Shown here one piece after another: positions 36,214 through 47,662 of a stretch of 64,000 nt of DNA. How positions within the stretch are numbered: the first letter of the stretch is position 1; every line of letters begins with the position of its first letter. The stretch is from the NCBI RefSeq assembly GCF_036345015.1, contig NZ_CP084098.1, forward strand, positions 2,927,326 to 2,991,325, read 5' to 3'. The notes beneath the pieces were generated by a model. The model worked only from the letters and a program-made list of their open reading frames with translations, was not told the origin of the DNA and did not search any database. Position numbers and translations under genes: made by a program. Source of the DNA: Cyanobacterium sp. Dongsha4. GTDB taxonomy: Bacteria; Cyanobacteriota; Cyanobacteriia; Cyanobacteriales; Cyanobacteriaceae.

Positions 36214-37317
36214 TTATTTCTCTCCTAGAGGTAAAATGATATGAACCACTGTCTGGTTGTCAATAAAACTTTCAATTCTCATCGAACCCTGATAGATATT
36301 AATTAATTTTTTGACGATTGCTAATCCTAAACCGCAACCTTCTTGAGAGAAAAATTCTTGGTGAAACTGTCGAAATGAACCAATTTCGTCTAATTGTTCG
36401 GCAGTCATGCCCTTACCTTCATTAATTACGAATAGATGGTAAGAGTTATCATCACTAACTTTACTCAAAATTTTCACCTGTTGCCCTTGAAGAGAGAATT
36501 TAAAGCCATTATTGACTAATTCTTTAACTATTTTGTGTAAATCATTTTCAGAGGTGTTAATGGATGCTTCTTCTATCTCTAGGACTAAATCTGATGATCT
36601 GTTAAATGTTTGGGCTTCTATTTTGGCAATGCTTTCAATAATAGTTTTTGTGAAACAATTATATTTTTTTTGTCGGACTTGCTCTAACTTTTCTGGATTA
36701 CTAGTAAGAAATTCTAAATAGGTATAAAGAACAAATTTTTCACTAATTTGATGTAATCTTTGAGAAGAATCTAAAAGAGTTTTTGCCATGTCTTTAATTT
36801 CTTCAATGCTCATAGATTCAGCGTATTCATTCAGCAGTGAAGCCGACACCATCATGCCATTTAAGGGAGTATAAAGTTCGTGGGGCAAGGCTTTTTGTAT
36901 CCGACTACTTAATTCGTCCATTTTTTCCTGTGCCTGTTTTTTCATTTTTTGATGTTTTGCGAGGCGTGTACTTACTGCTGTTAACAATTCATCGGGGGTG
37001 AAAGGTTTGGTTAAATAATCGTCTGCACCTAATTCCATTCCTTTACGAAAATCGGGGCGATCGGATTTTGCTGTTAGAAAAATAAAAGGAATATTCTCGG
37101 TTTTACTATCTTTTTTTAATTCCGTAAGAACCTGATAACCGTCTAAATTAGGCATCATTACATCGCACAAAATTAAGTCTGGTATTTCCTCTTTCGCTAG
37201 TTCGACTCCTTCCGCTCCATCTTCTGCCGTAATTGTATAAAAGTCTGATAAGTCTAGGATTTGTTTAATATTTCTAGCGATGTTTATTTCATCTTCAATG
37301 ACTAAAATTTTTTCCAT
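36214..37317 (-). CDS. Response regulator-histidine kinase fusion (REC-HK)
   Basis: A 367-residue soluble protein. The N-terminal receiver (about 1-120) has Asp in LILCDVMMPNLDG and the conserved Lys in YLTKPFTP. A short helix leads to a DHp region with the phospho-acceptor His in ALPHELYTPLNGMM and a GHKL ATPase (N box VKELVNNGFKFS; NEGKGMT; GCGLGLAIV). There is no sensor domain, so the input must come by phosphorylation of the receiver. It is the first gene of a possible run that continues into the Cu ATPase 167 bp away, which makes a link to metal response conceivable but unproven. ATG start; no strong ribosome-binding site. Confidence 0.88.
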   Translation of the reverse strand: MEKILVIEDEINIARNIKQILDLSDFYTITAEDGAEGVELAKEEIPDLILCDVMMPNLDGYQVLTELKKDSKTENIPFIFLTAKSDRPDFRKGMELGADDYLTKPFTPDELLTAVSTRLAKHQKMKKQAQEKMDELSSRIQKALPHELYTPLNGMMVSASLLNEYAESMSIEEIKDMAKTLLDSSQRLHQISEKFVLYTYLEFLTSNPEKLEQVRQKKYNCFTKTIIESIAKIEAQTFNRSSDLVLEIEEASINTSENDLHKIVKELVNNGFKFSLQGQQVKILSKVSDDNSYHLFVINEGKGMTAEQLDEIGSFRQFHQEFFSQEGCGLGLAIVKKLINIYQGSMRIESFIDNQTVVHIILPLGEK

Positions 37318-37956
37318 GACTAATAATTTTCTGTATGATTTTTACTGATAATTTTATTGTTTAGATAGTTTTCTCAAAGATTTTATAAATCAGTATTTTT
37401 TATAGCACCTTTTATTTTTAGCTTTTATATTTTTTACTTTTTTGATAATTATCTAAACATTACTTTGCTTAACAATTTTATTATAAGTTATTTGTTAATG
37501 GTATCATTCTTTATCTTAAATTATCATATTTTTACAAAATTATTTTATCTTTAATTATCCTTTTATATTTAGGTGCTAATATTCATTTTCAGATTGACAC
37601 TTATGGATAAATACCTTAATCTTTTATTTCAACCATTTTGCATACTTACGTATATACTATTAATTTTTTAATTGTTGATTTTAAAGAGTAAGTATAATAT
37701 GAAATATTCTTTTTTTAAGTTTAAAATATTGCTGATATAATAGAGTAAATTTATAAAATTTTCTTAACTTTGTTAGAAATATATAAAGTGACAAGTAAAA
37801 ATTATTGTGGTTATTTTTTATTAATATTTGAAGCATTCAACAGAAATATTTAGCGTCCCTAAAAGATTGATAGATTGACTGTTGCATCGTTTACGAATTG
37901 TCAAAGATGTGTGGCACTTTTTTTTCGAGCTTTATTTCAATAATTCAAGAAAAAGG
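37318..37956. other. AT-rich divergent spacer
   Basis: About 640 bp between divergent kinase genes. It is dominated by A/T runs without a convincing ORF, repeat-family copy or RNA structure. It must contain both promoters. An in-frame TTG at 37882 could extend the plus-strand kinase by 25 residues, but those residues are not protein-like in character. Confidence 0.45.
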
Positions 37957-40900
37957 ATGTTTAATAATACTGAACAAAAATCTATCAAAAAAAACTCTTA
38001 TGATATAAAAGATATGATCGACTATCAACCTTTAACTGTCTCTTCAGAAACAAAACTATCGGCAGTTATTGCTTTAATGAGTGAATATAATAATCATTGT
38101 TCTCTACCTTCTGCTCATGGAGATGAATGTCAAAGATTTTCTCGTGGTAGTTGTGTTTTAGTGGTTGAAAAAAATAAAGTTAAGGGGATAATTACGGAAA
38201 GGGATTTAGTTCGATTAACGGTACAAAAAATTAACTTTAATCTGGTTTGTGCAAAAGAGGTAATGACTACTCAGGTGATAACTTTATCTGAGGACTCATT
38301 TACTGATATATTTGTTGCCTTATCTATTCTACGTCAAAATAAAATTCGTCATTTACCGATACTGAATGAAAATAAAGAGTTAGTGGGGATTGTAAACTCA
38401 GAAACTCTACGGCAGAGTTTAACCCCCAATGACTTATTAAAGGTGAAGTTAGTTAAGGAAATAATGGTTTTCCCGGTGGTAACGGCTTTTTTAGATTCTT
38501 CGGTGGAAGAGTTGGCAACTTTAATGAACTTTCATCAAATAAGTTGTGTGATTATTGTTGGCAATCAAGGGGTTAATTTACCGATGATTCCTTTGGGAAT
38601 TGTGACGGAAAGAGATATTTTGCAATATAAGGCTTTAGGGCTTAATTTGTCGGAAACAAAGGCGAAAAAGGTGATGAGTAGTCCTGTTTTTTCTATCAGC
38701 CCTTCTGCGTCTTTATGGGAGTTGCAAAAACAAATGGAAACGAAAAAGGTTCGTCATTTAGTTTGTTGTAATAAAAAGGGGGAGTTGGTGGGAGTTGTTA
38801 CTCAAACTTCTTTGTTGCGTTCTCTTGATCCCATCGAGATGACTAATGTGATAGAATTACTACACGATCGCATCCATAAATTAGAAAATCAATTAAAAGT
38901 TTTTACCCAATTTGTGAATCATGAACAGAGTTTAGAAAAAATAAAGTCAGTAAATATACTGATGATAGAAGATAGTATTACCACCGTGGAAATACTTAAA
39001 AGACGTTTGGGTTTAGAATCAGACTATAAGTTTGATGTGATTCACTATTCCACTCTCAGAGAAGGAAGAGATGCGATCGCAGTTTATGGCAGAAATTATT
39101 TTAATTTGGTGATATTAGATTTGAATTTGCCAGACAGTCAAGGATTGAATACCCTAGAAACATTTAAACAGAACTTCCCAGAAATTGCCACTATTGTTCT
39201 AACGGCTGAATATCAAAAAAAAGTTGCTTTAAATGCTATTAAAAAAGGAGCTCAAGACTATCTAATAAAATCTATCTTTTTAGGACAAAAAAATATTGAG
39301 CAGGATTGCTTTATTTTACCACTTTTAACAGCGATCGAAAGACAAGAAAAAGAAAACAAAATTGAAAAACAAAATATTGAAATTTACCTTGCTAATGAAA
39401 AGCTAAAACATTCATTAAATGAAAATAAACAAATCAAAAAAACCTTAGAAGACTTTAATTTATTATTAGATAATAGAGTTAAACAGAGAACTTCAACTCT
39501 TAGAAAAATAGTTGATAAACTCAATCAAGAAATTAAAGAAAGAAAACAAATTGAAAAGAATTTAACTTTAAGTGAAAATAAACTAGATAGAATTATTAAT
39601 GATGCTTCTGATGGTATTTTAATTGTTGATTCAAAAGGTACTATTGTTTTTGCTAATGCCGAAGCCACAAGAATTTTACAAAAAGCAGATGAAAATATTA
39701 TTGGGAATCAATTTGATATTCCGATTATTGATAACCAGCCTTTAGATTTAACATTAGTAGATAAAAATGGACAGCAATTATTTGAAGAAGTTAGGGTATC
39801 CTCCACTGAATGGGAAGGAGATTCAGCTAATTTAGTTATTTTAAGAAATATTAATGAACGTATAGAGTACGAAAAAAATCTTGCTGAAAATGAAGAAAAA
39901 TTCCGTCAATTAGCAGAGAATATAGAGGAAGTTTTTTATATTTTTGATATTCAAGAAAATCAGTTAATTTATCTAAGTTCTGTTTTTAAGAAAATTTGGG
40001 GTTTATCAGAACAGAAAGTATTAGAAAATCCAGCAATATGGTTAAAATCTATTCACCCTCTGGATTACAAAAATTTAACTAACCATTGGCTAACAAATCC
40101 TGAATTAATTTATGACTATTATCGAGAAAATACAGAAGTTGAATATAGAATTATTAGACCTGATAAACAAATTCGTTGGATTAATCAAAAAAGTTTTATT
40201 GTCAAAAATAAACAAGGTTCAATTTATCGTATCGTAGGCATTTTGACTGATATTACCGAACGTCGTCAAACTCAAGAATATTTGCAACAGCTAAACCGAG
40301 AATTAAAAGATAAAGTTGATTTACATACTAAGGAGCTACTTGATTTTAAATCAGCTTTGGATCAATCAGCAATTGTTACAATTTCTGACCCTGATGGAAA
40401 TATTACCTATGTTAATGACCAATTTTGCCAAATTTCTGGTTATTCCCAAGAAGAATTATTAGGAGAAAATCATCGAATTGTAAACTCTCACTATCATCCT
40501 GATGAATTTTGGCAAGAGTTTTGGATGACTATTTCTCAAGGTAATATTTGGCGTGGAGAAGTAAAAAATATTAAGAAAAATGGTGATTATTTTTGGGTTG
40601 ATATGGTTGTTGTTCCCTTTTTTGATCACTATCAAACTATTTCCCAATATATTGCTATTCGTTATGATATTACAGCACGAAAAGAAGCTCAAGAAATTAT
40701 TGAACGCAATTTAGCTACTTTTGATGTTGCCGCCGATGGTTTGGCAATTTTGGAGGGCGATCGCTATATATATATGAATAGAGTACATTTAGAAATGTTT
40801 GGTTATTCTGGTATGGAAGATTTACCCGAAAATAATTGGCGTTGTCTTTATGAAACTGATCAAGTTAATCTTATTGAAACACAGATTTTCCCTCTATTAA

Positions 40901-41772
40901 TGGTAAATAAAAAATGGACAGGAGAAGCGATCGCAAAAAGGAAAGACGGTACAACTTTTCCTGAAGAATTATCTTTAACTCTTACTGATAAAGGATACTT
41001 AATTTGTGTTTGCCGTGATATTACCCAAAGGAAAAAATCAGAAAAACAATTAAGGGAAGCATTAGCCAAAGCCGAAGAAGTCAACGAATTGAAATCTCGA
41101 CTAATTACCCTTACTAGCCATGAATTTCGTACTCCCTTAACAGTTATAGCCTCTTCTGTGGGGATTTTAAAGAGTTTTGGACATAAACTTTCCCCTGAAC
41201 AACAAGCAGAACACTTTAATACTATAGAAACTTATATTCAACATACCACTCAGTTACTCGACGATATATTATTAATTAATCGTTCAGAAGCAAAACAATT
41301 ACACTATCAACCCCAACAAATAAATATTAGGGATTTTTGTCTAAATCTAGTCAATCATTTACAAAATACCTATGGTGAATATCAAATCATATTTGAAATA
41401 AATAACGAATCATCCCTCAAAGAAGAGCAATATAATAGACTTTTAGATCCTAAATTATTAACTCAAATTTTGACGAATCTTGTATCTAACAGTGTCAAAT
41501 ACTCTGCTGTTAATAGTCGTATCGATGTTTTACTAACTGTAGAGGCTAAAAATATCATCTTGCAGGTTAAAGATAGGGGTATTGGTATTTCTGTCAATGA
41601 CCAAAAATACTTGTTTGATACTTTTTATCGTGGAGATAATGTGGGCAATATTCAAGGCACGGGATTAGGACTCCCTATTGTTAAGGAATGTGTTAACCTT
41701 TGCAAAGGTACTATTACTTTTACAAGTGTTATCAATCAGGGAACAACTTTTTCTATTAATATACCTTGTTAA
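37957..41772 (+). CDS. CBS-REC-PAS hybrid histidine kinase
   Basis: A soluble kinase of 1,271 residues from the ATG at 37957. In order: two CBS-domain pairs (about residues 10-150 and 160-305; several GI(V)T(E)RD motifs such as GIITERDL and GIVTERDI), a receiver (about 315-450; Asp in LVILDLNLPDSQG), a coiled coil (460-540), four PAS domains with PAC tails (about 545-1025), then the dimerisation region (LTSHEFRTPLTVIAS) and ATPase (NLVSNSVKYS, DRGIGIS, GTGLGLPIV). CBS pairs usually bind adenine nucleotides, so the protein may join energy state, phosphorelay input and PAS cues. AAGG adjoins the ATG too closely to be a good Shine-Dalgarno site; TTG 37882 is an alternative start. No dedicated output regulator is adjacent. 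Confidence 0.88.
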   Translation: MFNNTEQKSIKKNSYDIKDMIDYQPLTVSSETKLSAVIALMSEYNNHCSLPSAHGDECQRFSRGSCVLVVEKNKVKGIITERDLVRLTVQKINFNLVCAKEVMTTQVITLSEDSFTDIFVALSILRQNKIRHLPILNENKELVGIVNSETLRQSLTPNDLLKVKLVKEIMVFPVVTAFLDSSVEELATLMNFHQISCVIIVGNQGVNLPMIPLGIVTERDILQYKALGLNLSETKAKKVMSSPVFSISPSASLWELQKQMETKKVRHLVCCNKKGELVGVVTQTSLLRSLDPIEMTNVIELLHDRIHKLENQLKVFTQFVNHEQSLEKIKSVNILMIEDSITTVEILKRRLGLESDYKFDVIHYSTLREGRDAIAVYGRNYFNLVILDLNLPDSQGLNTLETFKQNFPEIATIVLTAEYQKKVALNAIKKGAQDYLIKSIFLGQKNIEQDCFILPLLTAIERQEKENKIEKQNIEIYLANEKLKHSLNENKQIKKTLEDFNLLLDNRVKQRTSTLRKIVDKLNQEIKERKQIEKNLTLSENKLDRIINDASDGILIVDSKGTIVFANAEATRILQKADENIIGNQFDIPIIDNQPLDLTLVDKNGQQLFEEVRVSSTEWEGDSANLVILRNINERIEYEKNLAENEEKFRQLAENIEEVFYIFDIQENQLIYLSSVFKKIWGLSEQKVLENPAIWLKSIHPLDYKNLTNHWLTNPELIYDYYRENTEVEYRIIRPDKQIRWINQKSFIVKNKQGSIYRIVGILTDITERRQTQEYLQQLNRELKDKVDLHTKELLDFKSALDQSAIVTISDPDGNITYVNDQFCQISGYSQEELLGENHRIVNSHYHPDEFWQEFWMTISQGNIWRGEVKNIKKNGDYFWVDMVVVPFFDHYQTISQYIAIRYDITARKEAQEIIERNLATFDVAADGLAILEGDRYIYMNRVHLEMFGYSGMEDLPENNWRCLYETDQVNLIETQIFPLLMVNKKWTGEAIAKRKDGTTFPEELSLTLTDKGYLICVCRDITQRKKSEKQLREALAKAEEVNELKSRLITLTSHEFRTPLTVIASSVGILKSFGHKLSPEQQAEHFNTIETYIQHTTQLLDDILLINRSEAKQLHYQPQQINIRDFCLNLVNHLQNTYGEYQIIFEINNESSLKEEQYNRLLDPKLLTQILTNLVSNSVKYSAVNSRIDVLLTVEAKNIILQVKDRGIGISVNDQKYLFDTFYRGDNVGNIQGTGLGLPIVKECVNLCKGTITFTSVINQGTTFSINIPC

Positions 41773-41983
41773 CTTGAGTTCGGGATAAATTTTCCTAAGT
41801 ACAGGACAAAAATTTTAAACAGTCAATAAGTTGAAAACTACTATCCATTTTATCTCAAATACTCTTTACCTATTTTATTATTCATATTAATCTGCTAAAC
41901 GGTCAAATCTACCTCAAGTAAATGGGTCTTATGATACCATGTCACAAATATTATATTTTTAAAATTATAAAAAAAGTCGATCA
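41773..41983. repeat. Partial intergenic repeat end
   Basis: Directly after the kinase stop comes AACTTGAGTTCGGGATAAATTTTCC, which matches the left end of the intergenic repeat family. No right end is evident, so it is a truncated copy; the rest of the spacer is unique AT-rich DNA with the promoter for the next gene. Confidence 0.5.
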
Positions 41984-43414
41984 ATGAGTAGTTTTTTGAT
42001 CCGTCAATGGTTATCTTTGCTCCCGTTTAAACTTTTATCTTTATTTTTTGCTTCTTATTTTTCTATATTATTAATAGGGTTTTGGAATGCTCCCATTTTT
42101 TCTCAGGATGCACCAGAAATTAGAGCAGTTTGGCTAACTACCAGTGATACTGATACACTACTTGACCGTCCAAAAATGAAAGAGGCGATCGCATCTTTGG
42201 CTTCCCTTCATTTTAATACTATCTATCCTGTGGTGTGGAATTCGGGTTATGCCCTTTATCCGAGCAAAGTGGCACAAGAGGCAAAGATACAACCATTTGT
42301 ACATAAAGGATTACAAGGACAAGAACCATTAGGGGAGTTGATAGAAGAAGCCCATAAACATAAGATGTTAGTTTTACCTTGGTTTGAGTTTGGTTTTATG
42401 GCACCTCCTTCTTCAGAATTAGCCTTAAAACATCCTAATTGGTTAACCAAAGCCCAAGATGGCACTCAAACAACCTATAGTGCCGCCGGGGAGGTTGTGT
42501 GGCTTAATCCCTTTCATCCAGAAGTACAAAAATTCATTACTGCTTTAGTTATGGAAGTGGTGAATAATTATGATATTGACGGTATTCAATTCGATGATCA
42601 TTTGTGTTTACCTGTGCAGTTAGGTTATGATGCTTATACTGTAAATCTTTACAAGCAAGAGACGGGTTTAGAACCTCCTAAGAATTATAAAGACGCAGAT
42701 TGGATGCGCTGGCGAGCTAATAAATTAACGGAATTTGTCGCACAACTTAACCAAACAATTAAAGCCCAAAACCCGAATAAAATTTTGTCTATTTCTCCAA
42801 ATCCTTACCACACCGCTTATAATTCTTTTCTACAAGATTGGTTAGACTGGGTGAGAAAAAACTTAATTGATGAGTTAATTATTCAAGTATATCGCTCTGA
42901 TTTTGCTGTTTTTCAAAAGGAAATTAGTCGTCCAGAAATCAAGGAAGCAAAAGAGAAAATCCCCGTTGGTATTGCTATTTTAACAGGATTACCTAACCGT
43001 ATTACACCCATCGAGTTTGTCAGGGAAAAAGCCTTAGCCGTTCGACAGCAAAGACTGGGAATTGCTTTCTTTTTCTATGGTAGTATGTGGAATACAAGCC
43101 CAGAATTAAAGAGCGATCGCAAATCTAGTTTTCAATCTCTGTTTCCTTATCAATCCCGTCGCATTGTAACGGTAAATCCGAATACTCCTATTATTACTCC
43201 CACTAATTCTGTTACTCCTGTCACTTCTACTAAACCTGTTACTCCTATAACTCCTTCTAATCCCATTACACCCGTCACTTCTACCAATAATGTTGTTAAT
43301 CCTACTAATAAGGTGACTCCAACTAATGTCCCTATTATTGATTCAAGTATTGATCCAACTAATGTAACCAGTGAACCAATTCCCATAGATGAATTTTTAG
43401 AGTTTTCCCCATAA
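41984..43414 (+). CDS. Secreted GHL10 (DUF187/FenI-like) glycoside hydrolase
   Basis: A 476-residue protein with an N-terminal hydrophobic signal segment (about residues 14-34), then the GHL10 TIM barrel (about 43-375). Typical pieces are EIRAVWLTTSDTDTLL, ALYPSK, DGIQFDDHLCLPV with the conserved Asp pair, and VGIAILTGLPN. It probably cleaves polysaccharide or peptidoglycan outside the cytoplasm; the exact substrate is unknown. The C-terminal 80 residues are a Thr/Pro/Val-rich linker of imperfect TPxT/SxxPVTP repeats, a likely disordered wall-spanning segment. It is convergent with gyrB, and the two share one hairpin. Confidence 0.85.
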   Translation: MSSFLIRQWLSLLPFKLLSLFFASYFSILLIGFWNAPIFSQDAPEIRAVWLTTSDTDTLLDRPKMKEAIASLASLHFNTIYPVVWNSGYALYPSKVAQEAKIQPFVHKGLQGQEPLGELIEEAHKHKMLVLPWFEFGFMAPPSSELALKHPNWLTKAQDGTQTTYSAAGEVVWLNPFHPEVQKFITALVMEVVNNYDIDGIQFDDHLCLPVQLGYDAYTVNLYKQETGLEPPKNYKDADWMRWRANKLTEFVAQLNQTIKAQNPNKILSISPNPYHTAYNSFLQDWLDWVRKNLIDELIIQVYRSDFAVFQKEISRPEIKEAKEKIPVGIAILTGLPNRITPIEFVREKALAVRQQRLGIAFFFYGSMWNTSPELKSDRKSSFQSLFPYQSRRIVTVNPNTPIITPTNSVTPVTSTKPVTPITPSNPITPVTSTNNVVNPTNKVTPTNVPIIDSSIDPTNVTSEPIPIDEFLEFSP

Positions 43415-43435
43415 AAAAGGTGGGCATTACCCACC
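43413..43435 (-). terminator. Rho-independent terminator of gyrB
   Basis: GGTGGG-CATTA-CCCACC (43419-43435) is a perfect 6-bp GC-rich stem; on the minus strand it is followed by TTTTTT (43413-43418), 11 bp after the gyrB stop. It also follows the convergent GHL10 gene, where the downstream tract (CTATAATT) is poor, so its action is chiefly on gyrB. Confidence 0.75.
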
Positions 43436-43445
43436 CTATAATTAA

Positions 43446-46700
<3,255 letters not shown>

Positions 46701-47425
46701 CTAATATTCTACTCCAAATCAAGGAAATTAATTAACTTATACCTTGAATGACTTTTTTGTCAAAAACTAAGTTTCATTACAGTTTAGCATTATTTTAAGC
46801 CTATTTCCAAGAATATTTTTCATGGGGTGCAATTGACTTTGAATTTTATTAATTTAAACGAATTGTATGAGAAATTTGAGATAAAATGATATGTAACCTG
46901 AGTTCGAGATAAATTTTCGTCATTAACTCATAGATGAAAAGGGCAAGGGGCAAAGGTAAATAGTTGATAATTAAAAGGTGACAGGTTTCAGGTTTCAGGT
47001 TTCAGGTTTCAGGTGTTAGATGTTAGAAAATTTCCGAATTTTTAATTCTCCCTACTCCCTACTCCCCACTCCCCTACTTTTATAAAACCCCTAACTCCTA
47101 ACTCATTTCCCCCCAATCCCTTAACAACTTGATACCTACTCGATATTATTAAACTGAACTGGGGTTATGTACTTAAAAAACTCCCATGTCATGTTTAAAA
47201 GTAAACTAGACCAAATCCTAGAAAATAAGCGTTTTCAACTAGAATCAAGGAGAAAGTATTTGTTAGAGAAAACCTAGCACTAGTTGGATAATTATGGTTC
47301 GGTATTATGGACAATTGAAGATTAATTTAGACAAATCATTATCTTTGTTCCCTTTATTGATTAATGATTTACAAATGTTTTTACATAAATTAGTCTCTGA
47401 CACTTATATGAATTCTAATTCAAGA
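46701..47425. other. Spacer upstream of gyrB
   Basis: 725 bp that holds repeat copy B (46894-47167) and about 450 bp of unique AT-rich DNA: 46701-46893 next to the gyrB start, expected to include its promoter on the minus strand, and 47168-47425 beyond the convergent 2Fe-2S gene's end. No tRNA or protein gene was identified. Confidence 0.45.
46894..47167. repeat. Intergenic repeat copy B, complete MITE-like element
   Basis: A 274-bp element from TAACCTGAGTTCGAG to GAACTGGGGTTA. The ends are imperfect inverted repeats (TAACCTGAGTTC against TAACCCCAGTTC, 10/12), with TA at each tip. Internal modules: GGGCAAGGGGCAAAGG, AATAGTTGATAATTAAAAGG, four CAGGTTT units (46982-47009), GTTAGATGTTAG, CTCCCTACTC units, CTTTTATAAAAC and CTAACTC units. 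It has no ORF. Copy C is the same element inverted. Confidence 0.8.
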
Positions 47426-47662
47426 CTAATATTTTTTGATAAATTTTTGTATGATTGCCAATGTGCAATTTTCTATCAGCTTTTCTTCTGGTAATATAAG
47501 GGTAACTGGACCATTCCCACACCTTCCAAAACAATATTTAGTGGTAAATTCCACCGTATTGTTAGCATTTTCCTTGATATATTTGATTAAATGATTTGCT
47601 CCATCTCGACGACAAGACTTCCCGTTACAAATAACTATAAGTCTATTTTTCTTATTCATCAT
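47426..47662 (-). CDS. Thioredoxin-like 2Fe-2S ferredoxin-domain protein
   Basis: A 78-residue protein of the thioredoxin-fold 2Fe-2S family (NuoE C-terminal/Shethna-like). The four ligand cysteines are in CNGKSC (Cx4C) and YCFGRC (Cx3C), with GNGPV following as in other members. Its ATG overlaps the last 11 bases of the upstream hybrid kinase, so the two are translationally coupled and probably act together. This suggests a redox link for that kinase, but nothing in the sequence proves it. The protein is small, has no transit signal and should be cytoplasmic. Confidence 0.85.
   Translation of the reverse strand: MMNKKNRLIVICNGKSCRRDGANHLIKYIKENANNTVEFTTKYCFGRCGNGPVTLILPEEKLIENCTLAIIQKFIKKY

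Noticed and set aside
47294-47494. 66-codon plus-strand ORF
   Set aside because: Overlaps the 2Fe-2S gene in antisense and has no protein-like conservation pattern; a chance opening in AT-rich DNA.
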